NCBI RefSeq assembly: GCF_040610475.1
Contig: NZ_JBEXMJ010000017.1
Span: 60,837-124,836, forward strand
Direction: 5' to 3'
Source: Actinopolymorpha sp. NPDC004070
GTDB taxonomy: Bacteria > Actinomycetota > Actinomycetes > Propionibacteriales > Actinopolymorphaceae
DNA: 64,000 nucleotides
Position numbers and translations under genes: made by a program. Below, in pieces: positions 8,150 to 16,629 of the stretch (positions are counted from its first letter, which is position 1; each line of letters opens with the position of its first letter). Below the pieces are notes generated by a model that made no database searches, was not told the origin of the DNA, and saw only the letters and a program-made list of their open reading frames with translations.

Positions 8150-9001
8150 ATGGGAACCGGCGACCAGCGGACCACCGGCGGCGCGAGCGGGCTGCAGTGG
8201 GACCCCCGGCAGTACCTGAAGTACGCCGACGAGCGCGGCCGGCCGTTCGCCGATCTCGTCGCCCGGGTGGCCGCTCCGTCCCCGGCGTACGTCGTCGACA
8301 TCGGCTGCGGGCCCGGCAACCTCACCGCCACCCTGGCCGACCGCTGGCCGGATGCGCGGATCGAGGGCATCGACTCCTCACCGGAGATGATCGACCGAGC
8401 CCAGGAGCTGGCGCGGGAGTTGGCGCAGGGCCGGCCGGGGGAGCTCTCCGGACAGCTGTCGTTCCGGGTCGGCGACGCGCACTCGTGGGTGCCGGACCGG
8501 CCGGTCGACGTGCTGGTCACCAACGCGACCCTGCAGTGGGTGCCCGGCCACGAGGCGCTGCTGCCAACCTGGGTCGACCACCTCGCCCCCGGCGGGTGGC
8601 TGGCGCTGCAGGTGCCGGCGAACTTCGACAGCCCCACGCACCGCATCCTGTTCGAGCTCGCCGCCGAGGAGCCGTGGGCCACGCACCTTGCCGGGCGGGT
8701 ACGGCAGCGGGCCGCCGCGCAGGGCGCCGAGGAGTACCTCTCCCTGCTGGCCGCCACCGGTTGCGAGGTGGACGCCTGGGAGACGACGTACCTGCACGTG
8801 CTGCCCGGCGAGGACGCCGTCTTCGAGTGGATCCGGGGCACCGGCGCGCGGCCGGTGCTGCAGGCGCTGTCCGACGACGTACGCCCGGAGTTCGAGAAGG
8901 TCTACAAGGAACGCCTCGCCGCCGCCTATCCGCGGCGCGCCTACGGCACCGTGCTGCCGTTCCGGCGGGTGTTCGCTGTCGCGCACCGGGCCGGGTCGTG
9001 A
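8150..9001 (+). CDS. tam: trans-aconitate 2-methyltransferase
   Basis: A 283-aa class I SAM methyltransferase. Tam methylates trans-aconitate, a by-product that inhibits aconitase, and so detoxifies it. The N terminus LQWDPRQYLKYADERGRPF matches Tam, followed by SAM motif I VVDIGCGPGNLT (about residue 45), IEGIDSSPEMI (motif II) and the Tam-type NATLQWVPGHEALLPTW. I chose the ATG at 8150 because GGGAGG lies 7 bases before it; an ATG at 8120 is in frame but has no ribosome site. It is divergent from marR and probably under its control. The next small gene follows after 107 bases. Confidence 0.9.
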   Translation: MGTGDQRTTGGASGLQWDPRQYLKYADERGRPFADLVARVAAPSPAYVVDIGCGPGNLTATLADRWPDARIEGIDSSPEMIDRAQELARELAQGRPGELSGQLSFRVGDAHSWVPDRPVDVLVTNATLQWVPGHEALLPTWVDHLAPGGWLALQVPANFDSPTHRILFELAAEEPWATHLAGRVRQRAAAQGAEEYLSLLAATGCEVDAWETTYLHVLPGEDAVFEWIRGTGARPVLQALSDDVRPEFEKVYKERLAAAYPRRAYGTVLPFRRVFAVAHRAGS

Positions 9002-9108
9002 CCGGCGCCCGCACCCCGGCACTCGCGGCCGGACTCACCGACAGCCCCGCCATCGCCGACAGCACTGACAGCACCGACATCGCCGACCTCATCGGCACGA
9101 GGATCGCC

Positions 9109-9327
9109 ATGAACCTTCTGCACGAAGACCTTGCCCGCGCGCAGATACAGGCGCGGCTCGAGGCCGGCCGGGCACACCGTCGGGCCGCGGAGGCCCGACG
9201 CGGACGGCGTGCGCGGCGGGTGCGAGACCGCGGCGCCGAGCGGGGCGGCCTCGTCCTGCACACGCTCCTGACCCGGATGCTCGGCCGTTCCCGCGTGGCC
9301 GCCGTCAAGAGGCGGTTGTCGACATGA
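9109..9327 (+). CDS. small basic protein, about 72 aa
   Basis: An unrecognised small Arg-rich protein (MNLLHEDLARAQIQARLEAG, then RRAAEARRGRRARRVRDRG). Short basic proteins of this kind are common in actinobacteria and have no assigned role. The ATG at 9109 follows acgagga; an alternative GTG at 8998 overlapping the tam stop would give 109 aa with a Ser/Thr/Asp-rich lead. Its stop overlaps the ATG of the acetyltransferase (ATGA at 9324-9327), so it is in an operon with its neighbours. Confidence 0.5.
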   Translation: MNLLHEDLARAQIQARLEAGRAHRRAAEARRGRRARRVRDRGAERGGLVLHTLLTRMLGRSRVAAVKRRLST

Positions 9328-9857
9328 CCGACCGCGGCACGACGAAACGAGACACCGGCTCCTCAACCGGATCGCCGGTTGACGCGGGGCTGGTCGTACG
9401 AGAGGCAACTCGCGCGGACCTGGCGGCGGTGCTCGCGCTGGTCGCGGCGGACGCGATTCGCGAGGTGGCCGAGCACGTCGCAGGCGACGGCAGTCTGGCT
9501 CGCGGTTATGTCGCGGCGTACGAGGAGATCACCGCCGACCCGAACGCGCTGCTGCTCGTCGGCGTCCTCGACGGCGAGGTCGTGGCCACCTGCCAGGTCA
9601 ACTTCCTGCGCCACCTGATGTACCACGGCGGGCTGGTCGGTCAGGTGGAGTCGGTCCGGACCGCCGCCGGCCTGCGTGGACAGGGGATCGGCACCGCGTT
9701 GATGGAGTGGGTGCTGGCCGAGTGCCGGCGCCGCGGTGCGATCCGGCTGCAGCTCACCTCGAACGCCGCCCGGACGGACGCGCACCGTTTCTACGAACGG
9801 CTCGGCTTCGTCGCCAGCCATGTCGGGATGAAGCGCTACCTGGGAGCGGACGAATGA
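9324..9857 (+). CDS. GNAT-family N-acetyltransferase
   Basis: A 177-aa protein with the GNAT fold. The acetyl-CoA pyrophosphate-binding motif A is VRTAAGLRGQGIGTALMEWVL (about residues 110-130), and the typical C-terminal ARTDAHRFYERLGF follows. About 25 disordered residues precede the domain. The start overlaps the stop of the preceding small gene by four bases, and a VOC gene follows after 37 bases. The substrate is unknown. Confidence 0.88.
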   Translation: MTDRGTTKRDTGSSTGSPVDAGLVVREATRADLAAVLALVAADAIREVAEHVAGDGSLARGYVAAYEEITADPNALLLVGVLDGEVVATCQVNFLRHLMYHGGLVGQVESVRTAAGLRGQGIGTALMEWVLAECRRRGAIRLQLTSNAARTDAHRFYERLGFVASHVGMKRYLGADE

Positions 9858-9894
9858 GCGGGCCAATGAACGGACGACGCATGAGGGAGTACGT

Positions 9895-10266
9895 ATGAGG
9901 CTTCACCACGTCCAGGTTTCCTGCCCGCCCGGCGGGGAGGACCCGGCGCGGGCGTTCTACGGCGGCGTGCTCGGCCTGTCCGAGGTCGACAAGCCGCCGG
10001 TGCTCGCCGCGCGGGGCGGCGCGTGGTTCAGGTCCGCCGACGGGCAGGTCGAGGTGCACGTCGGAGTGGAGGCCGACTTCGCCCCGGCGCGCAAGGCCCA
10101 CCCGGCGTTCTGTGTCGACGGCGACGACGAGATCGACGAGCTCGCGGAGCGGGCCACGGCCGCCGGCTTCCCGGCGGAATGGGACGACCTCTTCCCCGGC
10201 TACCGGCGGTTCTACACCGCCGACGGCAACGGCAACCGGGTGGAGATCCTCACGCCGTTGCGGTGA
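9895..10266 (+). CDS. VOC-family (glyoxalase-like) protein
   Basis: A 123-aa single-domain vicinal-oxygen-chelate protein. It starts MRLHHVQVSCPPGGEDPARAF and ends with the motif FYTADGNGNRVEIL, giving metal-ligand His near residue 4 and Glu near 117. VOC members include glyoxalases, fosfomycin or bleomycin resistance proteins and dioxygenases; the chemistry cannot be assigned. It probably shares the transcript of the GNAT gene 37 bases upstream. Confidence 0.85.
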   Translation: MRLHHVQVSCPPGGEDPARAFYGGVLGLSEVDKPPVLAARGGAWFRSADGQVEVHVGVEADFAPARKAHPAFCVDGDDEIDELAERATAAGFPAEWDDLFPGYRRFYTADGNGNRVEILTPLR

Positions 10267-10321
10267 CGGGCTGCGGTGGCGGGCTGCGGCGACTCGACGC
10301 TGGGGGTGCGAGGCTGGGAGC

Positions 10322-11245
10322 ATGCCGACCGAACCCACTCGCACTCCCCCCGCCGACTCCGCCCCTGCCTCCGCAGACGACTACACCGACACGCTGACCG
10401 ACGCGACCGCCGACGCGGCGACCGGTGGTGCCCGCCGCCGCGTGCTGGTGACCGGCGCCACCGGCTACATCGCGGGCCAGCTCGTCCCCGAACTCAGGGA
10501 GCGCTACGACGTACGGCTCGTCGACGTACGCCCCGGTCCCGACGTCGAGGTGGTCGACCTCCTCGACGCCCCGGTGGGCGAGCTGGCGGAGTACTTCGAG
10601 GGCGTCGACACCGTGGTGCATCTGGCGTACCACCGGCCCGACGGCGACGACCCGCAGAGCCGCTACGACGGCGAGCGCCGCAACGTCGACCTGATGCAGC
10701 GGGTCTACCAGCTCTCGGTCGACCACGGTGTACGCCGGGTGGTCGCGGCCAGCACGAACCAGGCCGCCAAGTGGTACGAGCAGCCCTACTTCGCCGGGCG
10801 GCGTGACCGGGTGAGTCCGGAGGACTACCCGCGGCCGGACAACTTCTACGGCTGGGCGAAGGCGGCGTACGAGTCGCTGGGCTTCCTCTACGCGTGCGGC
10901 AGCATCGGCCGGGCGCTGGAGGTGATCCAGGTACGGATCGTGGTGCCGCGCGAGATCGACCCGGAGAACTTCGTCGACCAGCCCGCGCACCGCTACGTCC
11001 GCGACCTCGCGGGCTACATCAGCGAACGCGACCTGCGCCAGCTGTTCGTACGGTCGATCGACACCCCGGACATCGCCGACGAGCACGGTGTGCCGTTCCA
11101 CATCTTCTACGGGGTGTCGGACAACGCGCGGAAGTTCTGGAGCATCACCAACGCACGCGAGGTGATCGGGTACGCGCCGCAGGACGACTCCGAACGCCGG
11201 TTCGCCGCCGACATCGCCCGCCTGCTGCACGGTGGCAACCGGTAG
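10322..11245 (+). CDS. NAD-dependent epimerase/dehydratase
   Basis: A 307-aa extended short-chain dehydrogenase. After a 35-residue Pro/Ala/Asp-rich leader comes the Rossmann motif VTGATGYIAGQL (GxxGxxG). The active-site pair is in NFYGWAKAAYE (Tyr-x-x-x-Lys), with AASTNQAAKWY carrying the upstream Ser/Thr. The closest match in style is the uronate dehydrogenase-like/NAD epimerase group. It is the last soluble gene of a run of same-strand genes, followed by a CPBP membrane protease after 9 bases. The sugar substrate is not known. Confidence 0.85.
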   Translation: MPTEPTRTPPADSAPASADDYTDTLTDATADAATGGARRRVLVTGATGYIAGQLVPELRERYDVRLVDVRPGPDVEVVDLLDAPVGELAEYFEGVDTVVHLAYHRPDGDDPQSRYDGERRNVDLMQRVYQLSVDHGVRRVVAASTNQAAKWYEQPYFAGRRDRVSPEDYPRPDNFYGWAKAAYESLGFLYACGSIGRALEVIQVRIVVPREIDPENFVDQPAHRYVRDLAGYISERDLRQLFVRSIDTPDIADEHGVPFHIFYGVSDNARKFWSITNAREVIGYAPQDDSERRFAADIARLLHGGNR

Positions 11246-11254
11246 CGTTCGGTT

Positions 11255-12067
11255 GTGCGACACGGCGTACGCGGGTGGCTGGTGCCCCAACGTCCCGACC
11301 GGCCCGAGGTGGTCACCGACCCCCGCGAACGCCGCGCCCTGCTGATCGAGCTGCTGCTCGTCTTCAGCGTCACGCTGGGGCTTTCCGGCCTGCGCAGCCT
11401 GCTGTCCCTGCTCGACTCGCTGCTGAAGCCGGAGCCGCTGAGCAAACAGTCGGTGGCGCTCAACGTCTCCCAGGCAGCACAGCAGCTGATCGACTTCGCA
11501 CTGCAGCTCACCGGCGTCCTGCAACTGCTGGCGTGGGGCGGGCTGGGGGCGTACCTGCTGTGGCGTTCGGGCATCGGGCCCCGGCTGGTCGGGCTCGGCC
11601 TGGGCCGCTGGCCGCGCGACCTCGGTGTCGGCGCCGTGCTGGCCGCGGTGATCGGCATACCGGGGCTCGGGTTGTACTTCCTCGCCCAGGCGCTCGGCCT
11701 GAACCTCAACGTGCAGCCGTCCACCCTGGGCGAGCACTGGTGGCGTACGCCGGTGCTGATCCTGTCCGCGGCCGGAAACGCCTGGGCCGAGGAGGTGCTG
11801 GTCGTCGGCTACCTGCTCACCCGGCTGCGGCAGTTCGGGTGGCGGGAGAACTCCGGGCTGGTCGCGTCGGCGGTGCTGCGCGGGTCGTACCACCTCTACC
11901 AGGGGTTCGGCGGCTTCGTCGGCAACGTGATCATGGGGCTGATCTTCGGGCGGTTCTGGCAGCGTACGAACCGGCTGTGGCCGCTGGTCGTCGCGCACAC
12001 GCTGCTGGACGTGGTGGCGTTCGTGGGGTACGCGCTGCTGCGCAACCACGTGAGCTGGCTGCGCTGA
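11255..12067 (+). CDS. CPBP-family intramembrane glutamic protease
   Basis: A 270-aa integral membrane protein with about six to eight hydrophobic segments. The CPBP/Abi motif is present: AEEVLVVGYLLTRL (the EExxxR-type Glu pair), SYHLYQGFGG (first His) and VAHTLLDVVAF (second His). The family contains the Rce1 CAAX proteases and bacterial bacteriocin-immunity proteins. It starts at a GTG 9 bases after the epimerase stop. The substrate is unknown. Confidence 0.88.
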   Translation: MRHGVRGWLVPQRPDRPEVVTDPRERRALLIELLLVFSVTLGLSGLRSLLSLLDSLLKPEPLSKQSVALNVSQAAQQLIDFALQLTGVLQLLAWGGLGAYLLWRSGIGPRLVGLGLGRWPRDLGVGAVLAAVIGIPGLGLYFLAQALGLNLNVQPSTLGEHWWRTPVLILSAAGNAWAEEVLVVGYLLTRLRQFGWRENSGLVASAVLRGSYHLYQGFGGFVGNVIMGLIFGRFWQRTNRLWPLVVAHTLLDVVAFVGYALLRNHVSWLR

Positions 12068-12103
12068 GGTCGCGGCCCGGTGGCCGCCCGCCTCAGAGCA
12101 GAC

Positions 12104-12574
12104 TCAGAGCAGGCCGGCGTGGTCCTGGTAGCACTGGCTGAACTTCTTGGTGTCCTGGGCCAGTGGCAGGCACGGCTGCGCCTGGTGGGACCAGAAGAAG
12201 CCGAGCGCGATGGTGAGGATCGCCAGCACGAGCCCGCCCGCGGCCGCTTTGCCGTTGGTGGCCCGGCCACGGTAGGCGCGGACCAGGCCGGTCACCGACA
12301 GTGCCAGCCCGAGGGCGGCGAGGAGCACCGCGCCGGTCCAGGCGACCAGCAGCGAGGCGAGGAACGCCGCACCGGCCAGCGCCAGGCCGAACCAGCCGGA
12401 CCGGTTGCGTGGCCGGCGTTCGGGCCGGGGCGGTACGTCGTCGGCGGGGGGTTCGGCGGAGCGGCGGAGGTCGTCGGGCCCGAGGAGTTCGCCCGAGTCG
12501 TACCGTTCGCGAGGGTCGCGTGGCTCGCTCGGATCACCAGGGTCACGGGGGTCGCGCGGGTCGGCGGCGGTCAT
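12104..12574 (-). CDS. small membrane protein with Asp/Arg/Pro-rich N terminus
   Basis: A 156-aa protein. The first 60 residues are repetitive and charged (DPRDPRDPGDPSEPRDPRER), then two close hydrophobic segments follow (about 70-115, GLALAGAAFLASLLVAWTG and GGLVLAILTIALGFFW). This resembles DUF4190-type actinobacterial membrane proteins. A Cys pair follows the second helix (QPCLPLAQDTKKFSQCYQD). Starts at 12583 or 12595 are also possible. It is divergent from proS by 52 bases. No function is known. Confidence 0.65.
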   Translation of the reverse strand: MTAADPRDPRDPGDPSEPRDPRERYDSGELLGPDDLRRSAEPPADDVPPRPERRPRNRSGWFGLALAGAAFLASLLVAWTGAVLLAALGLALSVTGLVRAYRGRATNGKAAAGGLVLAILTIALGFFWSHQAQPCLPLAQDTKKFSQCYQDHAGLL

Positions 12575-12626
12575 GGAGGGCATTCTCGCTCGCACCGCCG
12601 TCGGGCGTCACACTAGTGTCGGCCCC

Positions 12627-14039
12627 ATGAGCAGAGCAGCGGTGCTCACCTCCCAAGTGAGCGATTTCCCCCGGTGGTACCAGGACGTCGTGGCCAAGGC
12701 GCAGCTGGCCGACAACGGCCCCGTCCGGGGCACCATGGTCATCCGTCCGTACGGCTATGCGATCTGGGAGCGGATGCAGGCCGAGCTGGACGCCCGGATC
12801 AAGGACGCGGGCGCCCAGAACGCCTACTTCCCGCTGTTCATCCCGGAGAGCTACCTCCAGCGCGAGGCCGAGCACGTCGAGGGGTTCAGCCCCGAGCTGG
12901 CCGTGGTCACCCACGCCGGCGGCAAGGAACTCGAGGAGCCGGTCGTCGTCCGGCCTACCAGCGAGACGATCTTCGGCGAGTACATGGCGAAGTGGGTGCA
13001 GAGCTACCGCGACCTGCCGCTGCTGCTCAACCAGTGGGCCAACGTCGTGCGATGGGAGCTGCGGCCCCGGGTCTTCCTGCGTACGACGGAGTTCCTCTGG
13101 CAGGAGGGCCACACCGTGCACGCGACGCAGGCGGACGCCGCCGCCTACGCGCGCCGAATCCTGCACGAGACCTACGCCGCGATGATGGTCGACGTACTCG
13201 CCATCCCCGTCGTACCCGGGCTGAAGACGCCGAAGGAACGCTTCGCCGGTGCCGCGCAGACGCTGACCTGTGAGGCGATGATGCGCGACGGCAAGGCGCT
13301 GCAGATGGGCACCAGCCACGAGATGGGGCAGAACTTCGCGCGGGCGTTCGACATCCGTTTCCTCGACGCGGAGGGGGAGCGGCCGTACGCCTGGACGACT
13401 TCCTGGGGCGCGTCCACGCGGATGGTGGGCGGGCTGATCATGACCCACGGCGACGATGCCGGTCTGCGGATCCCGCCCCGGCTGGCCGCCACCCAGGTCG
13501 TGGTGACCCTGGTCAAGGCCGGCGAGGGTGTCGCCGAGCTCGCGGCCGGGTTGGTGGGCGACCTGCGCGCTGCCGGCGTCCGGGTCGCTCTCGACGACCA
13601 GGTGGCGGTGGCGTACGGCCGTCGCGCGGTCGACTGGGAGCTGAAGGGCGTGCCCGTGCGGATCGAGATCGGCCCGCGCGACGTGTCGGCCGGAACGGTC
13701 ACCGTGGTGAGGCGGATCCAGGGCACCAAGACGCCGACGCCGGTCGCGGGTGTCGTGGCGGCCGTCGGCGAGGCGCTGTCGGCCGACCAGGCGGCGCTGC
13801 TGCGGGAGGCCGAGGAGTTCCGTGACTCCCGTACCGTCGACGTGGAGACGATCGACGAGGCGACCGAGGCGTCCGCTTCGGGCTGGGCGCGGATCCCGTG
13901 GTCCGTGCTCGGTGAGGAGGGCGAGGCCAAGCTGGCAGAGAGCGCCGTGACCGTACGCTGCCTGGTCCGCCCCGACGGGAGCGTGCCGGAGGCCGAGGAC
14001 GAGCCGGACCTGATCGCGATCGTCGGCCGGTCGTACTGA
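12627..14039 (+). CDS. proS: prolyl-tRNA synthetase (archaeal/eukaryotic type)
   Basis: A 470-aa class II aminoacyl-tRNA synthetase that charges tRNA-Pro. Motif 2-like residues RTTEFLWQEGHT, VVRPTSETIFGEY (motif 1 region) and TSWGASTRMVGGLIMTHGDD (motif 3) are all present. The anticodon-binding domain follows from about residue 290 and ends in the C-terminal RSY typical of the archaeal-type ProS. It lacks the large editing insertion of the long bacterial form. The ATG at 12627 begins with the usual SQVSDFPRWY region at residue 9. Confidence 0.95.
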   Translation: MSRAAVLTSQVSDFPRWYQDVVAKAQLADNGPVRGTMVIRPYGYAIWERMQAELDARIKDAGAQNAYFPLFIPESYLQREAEHVEGFSPELAVVTHAGGKELEEPVVVRPTSETIFGEYMAKWVQSYRDLPLLLNQWANVVRWELRPRVFLRTTEFLWQEGHTVHATQADAAAYARRILHETYAAMMVDVLAIPVVPGLKTPKERFAGAAQTLTCEAMMRDGKALQMGTSHEMGQNFARAFDIRFLDAEGERPYAWTTSWGASTRMVGGLIMTHGDDAGLRIPPRLAATQVVVTLVKAGEGVAELAAGLVGDLRAAGVRVALDDQVAVAYGRRAVDWELKGVPVRIEIGPRDVSAGTVTVVRRIQGTKTPTPVAGVVAAVGEALSADQAALLREAEEFRDSRTVDVETIDEATEASASGWARIPWSVLGEEGEAKLAESAVTVRCLVRPDGSVPEAEDEPDLIAIVGRSY

Positions 14040-14062
14040 GGCGTCGGCCGGTTCGCCCGAGC

Positions 14063-14106
14063 CGTACCGGGTCGTACTGGGTCCTACTGGGCGTACCGGG
14101 TCGTAC
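14063..14106. repeat. short direct repeat downstream of proS
   Basis: The 15-mer CGTACCGGGTCGTAC occurs at 14063-14077 and again at 14092-14106, with a related cgtactgggtc between. It lies between the proS stop and tRNA-Gln. It may contribute to a 3' hairpin, but I see no clear terminator. Confidence 0.4.
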
Positions 14107-14173
14107 GGGCCGGCCGAAACGCCCTCAACCGGGTGCGGAGCCTGCTCGGCTCCCGCGTAGGCTGTGGGCGCCT

Positions 14174-14247
14174 TGGGGTGTCGTCTAAGGGCAAGACCTC
14201 AGATTTTGGATCTGATGATGGGGGTTCGAGTCCTCCCACCCCAGCCA
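14174..14247 (+). tRNA. tRNA-Gln (anticodon UUG)
   Basis: The acceptor stem TGGGGTG (14174-14180) pairs with CACCCCA (14237-14243), followed by discriminator G and an encoded CCA. The anticodon arm is TCAGA-TTTTGGA-TCTGA, giving UUG at positions 34-36. The T-arm GGGGGTTCGAGTCCTCCC is intact. It reads CAA and, by wobble, CAG codons. Confidence 0.95.
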
Positions 14248-14396
14248 CCCTCTGACCAGCGCATTTGTCGCCCTCGACGCAGTTCGCTGCCGATCGTCTG
14301 GGCCTCTACCCATGACTACGCCATGAGCCCGCGCCCACGGGATGTCTGGCGGCACTATGGGCCGTAGGAGGTGACCGGTTACGAGAGGAGATCCAA

Positions 14397-15317
14397 ATGC
14401 GTGCGGTGGTCTATCCCGAGTACAGCTCGGACCCGGCCATCCTGGAGGTGCGAGAGCTTCCCACCCCGAAGGTGTTTCCCGGCTCGGTTCTGGTCGAGGT
14501 GCGTGCCGCCGGCGTGAACCCGGTCGACTGGAAGGCGATGTCGGGCGGTCTCGACGCGTTGATCGACGCCGTGTTCCCGGTGATTCCCGGATGGGACGTC
14601 GCCGGGGTCGTGGTCGGTCTGGGCATGGACACGCCGGAGTTTCAGCTCGGCGACGAGGTGATCGCCTACGCCCGCAAGGACGTTCTGCGCGACGGATCCT
14701 TCGCCGAGCAGATGGCGATACCGGTGCACATGGTGGCTCGTAAGCCCGCCTCGCTCACCTGGGAACAGGCGGCGGGTCTACCGCTGGCGGGTGGCACCGC
14801 GCTACGAACGCTCGACGCGCTTGAGGTGGAGGCCGGCCAGACGCTGTTGGTGCACGCGGCCGCTGGTGGTGTCGGCGGCTTCGCAGTGCAGATCGCCCGG
14901 GCTCGCGGGGCGCGAGTGATCGGCACTGCCTCCGAACGCAACCACGCCTACCTGCGCGAACTCGGCGCGGAGCCGGTCGCTTACGGCGAGGGTCTGGCCG
15001 ATCGGGTCCGGGAACTGGCTCCGGACGGAGTCGATGCGGTGGCCGACTTCGTCGGAGGTCAGCTCGAGGTGACGCTGGCGGTGCTGAAGCCGGGCGGGCG
15101 CCACGCTTCGGTCGCCGATTGGGACGTCGAGGCCTACGGTGGCCGGATTATCTGGGTGCGTCCGGATGGTGCCCAAACGGCGCGGCTGGCCGGGCTGGCG
15201 GACGAAGGGCACCTCACCGTCGAGGTCGCCTCGACCTACGGCCTGAACGAGGTAGCGGAAGCCTTCAAGGTCAGCCAGGGTGGGCACGCTCGGGGCAAGC
15301 TCATCGTGGTTCCGTAG
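14397..15317 (+). CDS. MDR-family NADP-dependent oxidoreductase (quinone reductase-like)
   Basis: A 306-aa medium-chain dehydrogenase/reductase without the zinc-binding Cys residues. It has an N-terminal GroES-like fold (AGVNPVDWKAMSGG) and the cofactor motif LLVHAAAGGVGGFAVQIARARGARVIGTAS (AxxGGVG). These proteins reduce quinones or enones with NADPH. The ribosome site agaggag lies 7 bases upstream. It is monocistronic, downstream of tRNA-Gln, and about 335 empty bases follow. Confidence 0.88.
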   Translation: MRAVVYPEYSSDPAILEVRELPTPKVFPGSVLVEVRAAGVNPVDWKAMSGGLDALIDAVFPVIPGWDVAGVVVGLGMDTPEFQLGDEVIAYARKDVLRDGSFAEQMAIPVHMVARKPASLTWEQAAGLPLAGGTALRTLDALEVEAGQTLLVHAAAGGVGGFAVQIARARGARVIGTASERNHAYLRELGAEPVAYGEGLADRVRELAPDGVDAVADFVGGQLEVTLAVLKPGGRHASVADWDVEAYGGRIIWVRPDGAQTARLAGLADEGHLTVEVASTYGLNEVAEAFKVSQGGHARGKLIVVP

Positions 15318-15652
15318 GTTGGCGCGGAGGGCTTCTTCATCGCAGAGCGAAGCCCGTGTCCGTGAAGTGGAGCGCCTGTTCGAGTAAGCGCGCACTGGGG
15401 CCCGCCAGCCAACCCGTGGCCGTGCTGGCGACCGCGGTTCTTCGGCGCTGTGGCACGCGCCGCCGGAAGGACCGCCATCCCTCACCTCAATGCTTCCGCC
15501 ACGGATTCGGCGAGCAAGGCCAGTCCCAATAGGTCCGCAGCGCCTCGGTCGCGGTAATCGACTCCGCGGCGCTGTTTACCCACGAGCGGATCGCGGAACC
15601 TCTGCCGCGGCAGGTAGACCGAACCCGGCCGCGAGGCGGGCGCATGGTGTTC
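15318..15652. other. intergenic region with no supported gene
   Basis: I see no frame here with recognisable protein character on either strand, and no strong hairpin. The short open frames are shadows typical of high-GC sequence. It separates the MDR oxidoreductase from the convergent nitrilase-superfamily gene. Confidence 0.6.
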
Positions 15653-16417
15653 TCAGGAGGACAGGTCGACCAGGAGGATGCCCTCGTCGCCCGGCGGAAG
15701 TTCGCCGAGGATCGTCCCGTCAGGAGCTACCGCCAGGGCGCCGCCGAAACAGCCGCCGAGGTCGGGTTCTGCCAGGTGGTTCACCATCAGGGCACCGACA
15801 CCGGCACGTGCGGCCTGACCCGCGTAGACGAGACGTTCCTCCCGGTCCCACTGCTCCGCGTCGGCCACCTCGGAGTCGTAGCTGCGCGCGAACGGGAACA
15901 GCAGCCAGTCCGGCTGAAGGTGGCCCAGCCGCTGGAGAATCCCGTCGTCGAAGAGGTCGCCGCAGACAAGGAAGGCGCAGGTTCCGAAGTCGGTGGACGC
16001 CATCGGAAGGTCGGTGCCCTGACGGTAGACCTGTCGGTCCGCGCTCGGCCCGTGCCACTGCGGGCTGATCCGCCGGTAGTGGAGCTGGATCCTGCCGTCC
16101 GGGCCGACGAGGATCGCGCTGTCGTATAGGTGCTCCTCGCCGGACACCTGTTCTCGCTCGTACAGCCCGACGGCGATCCATACTCCCGCCTCGCGTGCCA
16201 GGTCGCCCAGTTGGGCTGTGACCGGACCCGGTAGGGGCTGGGCGAGGAGGCGATCGTGCGCGGGATCGTCGTTGCCGACGAAGCCGGTCAGTGCCGCCTC
16301 GGAGAAGACGACCAGACCCGCATCCTTGCTCGCGGCTTCCTTCGTCAGCCGTGCGATGCCGGCCAGATTGGCCGCCTGGTCGGCGACGACGCTATGGACA
16401 GCGAGCGCAGCGTGCAT
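15653..16417 (-). CDS. nitrilase-superfamily carbon-nitrogen hydrolase, catalytic Lys replaced
   Basis: A 254-aa alpha-beta-beta-alpha amidase fold. Superfamily members hydrolyse C-N bonds with a Glu-Lys-Cys triad. Glu is seen at VVFSEAALTG (E40) and Cys at FLVCGDLFDD (C152), but the usual YRKxHL becomes HYRRISPQ, placing Arg116 where the catalytic Lys is expected. I chose the ATG at 16417; the longer frame adds 16 unrelated residues. It is convergent with the MDR gene and divergent from the MFS gene. It is either an enzyme with an altered base or a non-catalytic relative. Confidence 0.8.
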   Translation of the reverse strand: MHAALAVHSVVADQAANLAGIARLTKEAASKDAGLVVFSEAALTGFVGNDDPAHDRLLAQPLPGPVTAQLGDLAREAGVWIAVGLYEREQVSGEEHLYDSAILVGPDGRIQLHYRRISPQWHGPSADRQVYRQGTDLPMASTDFGTCAFLVCGDLFDDGILQRLGHLQPDWLLFPFARSYDSEVADAEQWDREERLVYAGQAARAGVGALMVNHLAEPDLGGCFGGALAVAPDGTILGELPPGDEGILLVDLSS

Positions 16418-16629
16418 CGTGCTCCATTCGGGGGAGAAACACTGATCGAGATTGCTTCGTGACACTCGACTAGACGTTCGACGGCTTCCACCTGTGGCTC
16501 ACCAACATCTACGGATCCTCGGTGACGGCCATTCAGAGCTAGCCTCCAGCAGTCCGGTCGGATGACGCCGGACCCCCGCTCGTACGATCGACCTGATCAT
16601 GGCAGACCAGAGGATGGCTGTGAGACAGG

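Noticed and set aside
14174..14247. tRNA-Gln as the attachment site of an integrated element covering the accessory genes to its right
   Set aside because: I see no integrase gene and no second copy of the tRNA 3' end in the following 25 kb.
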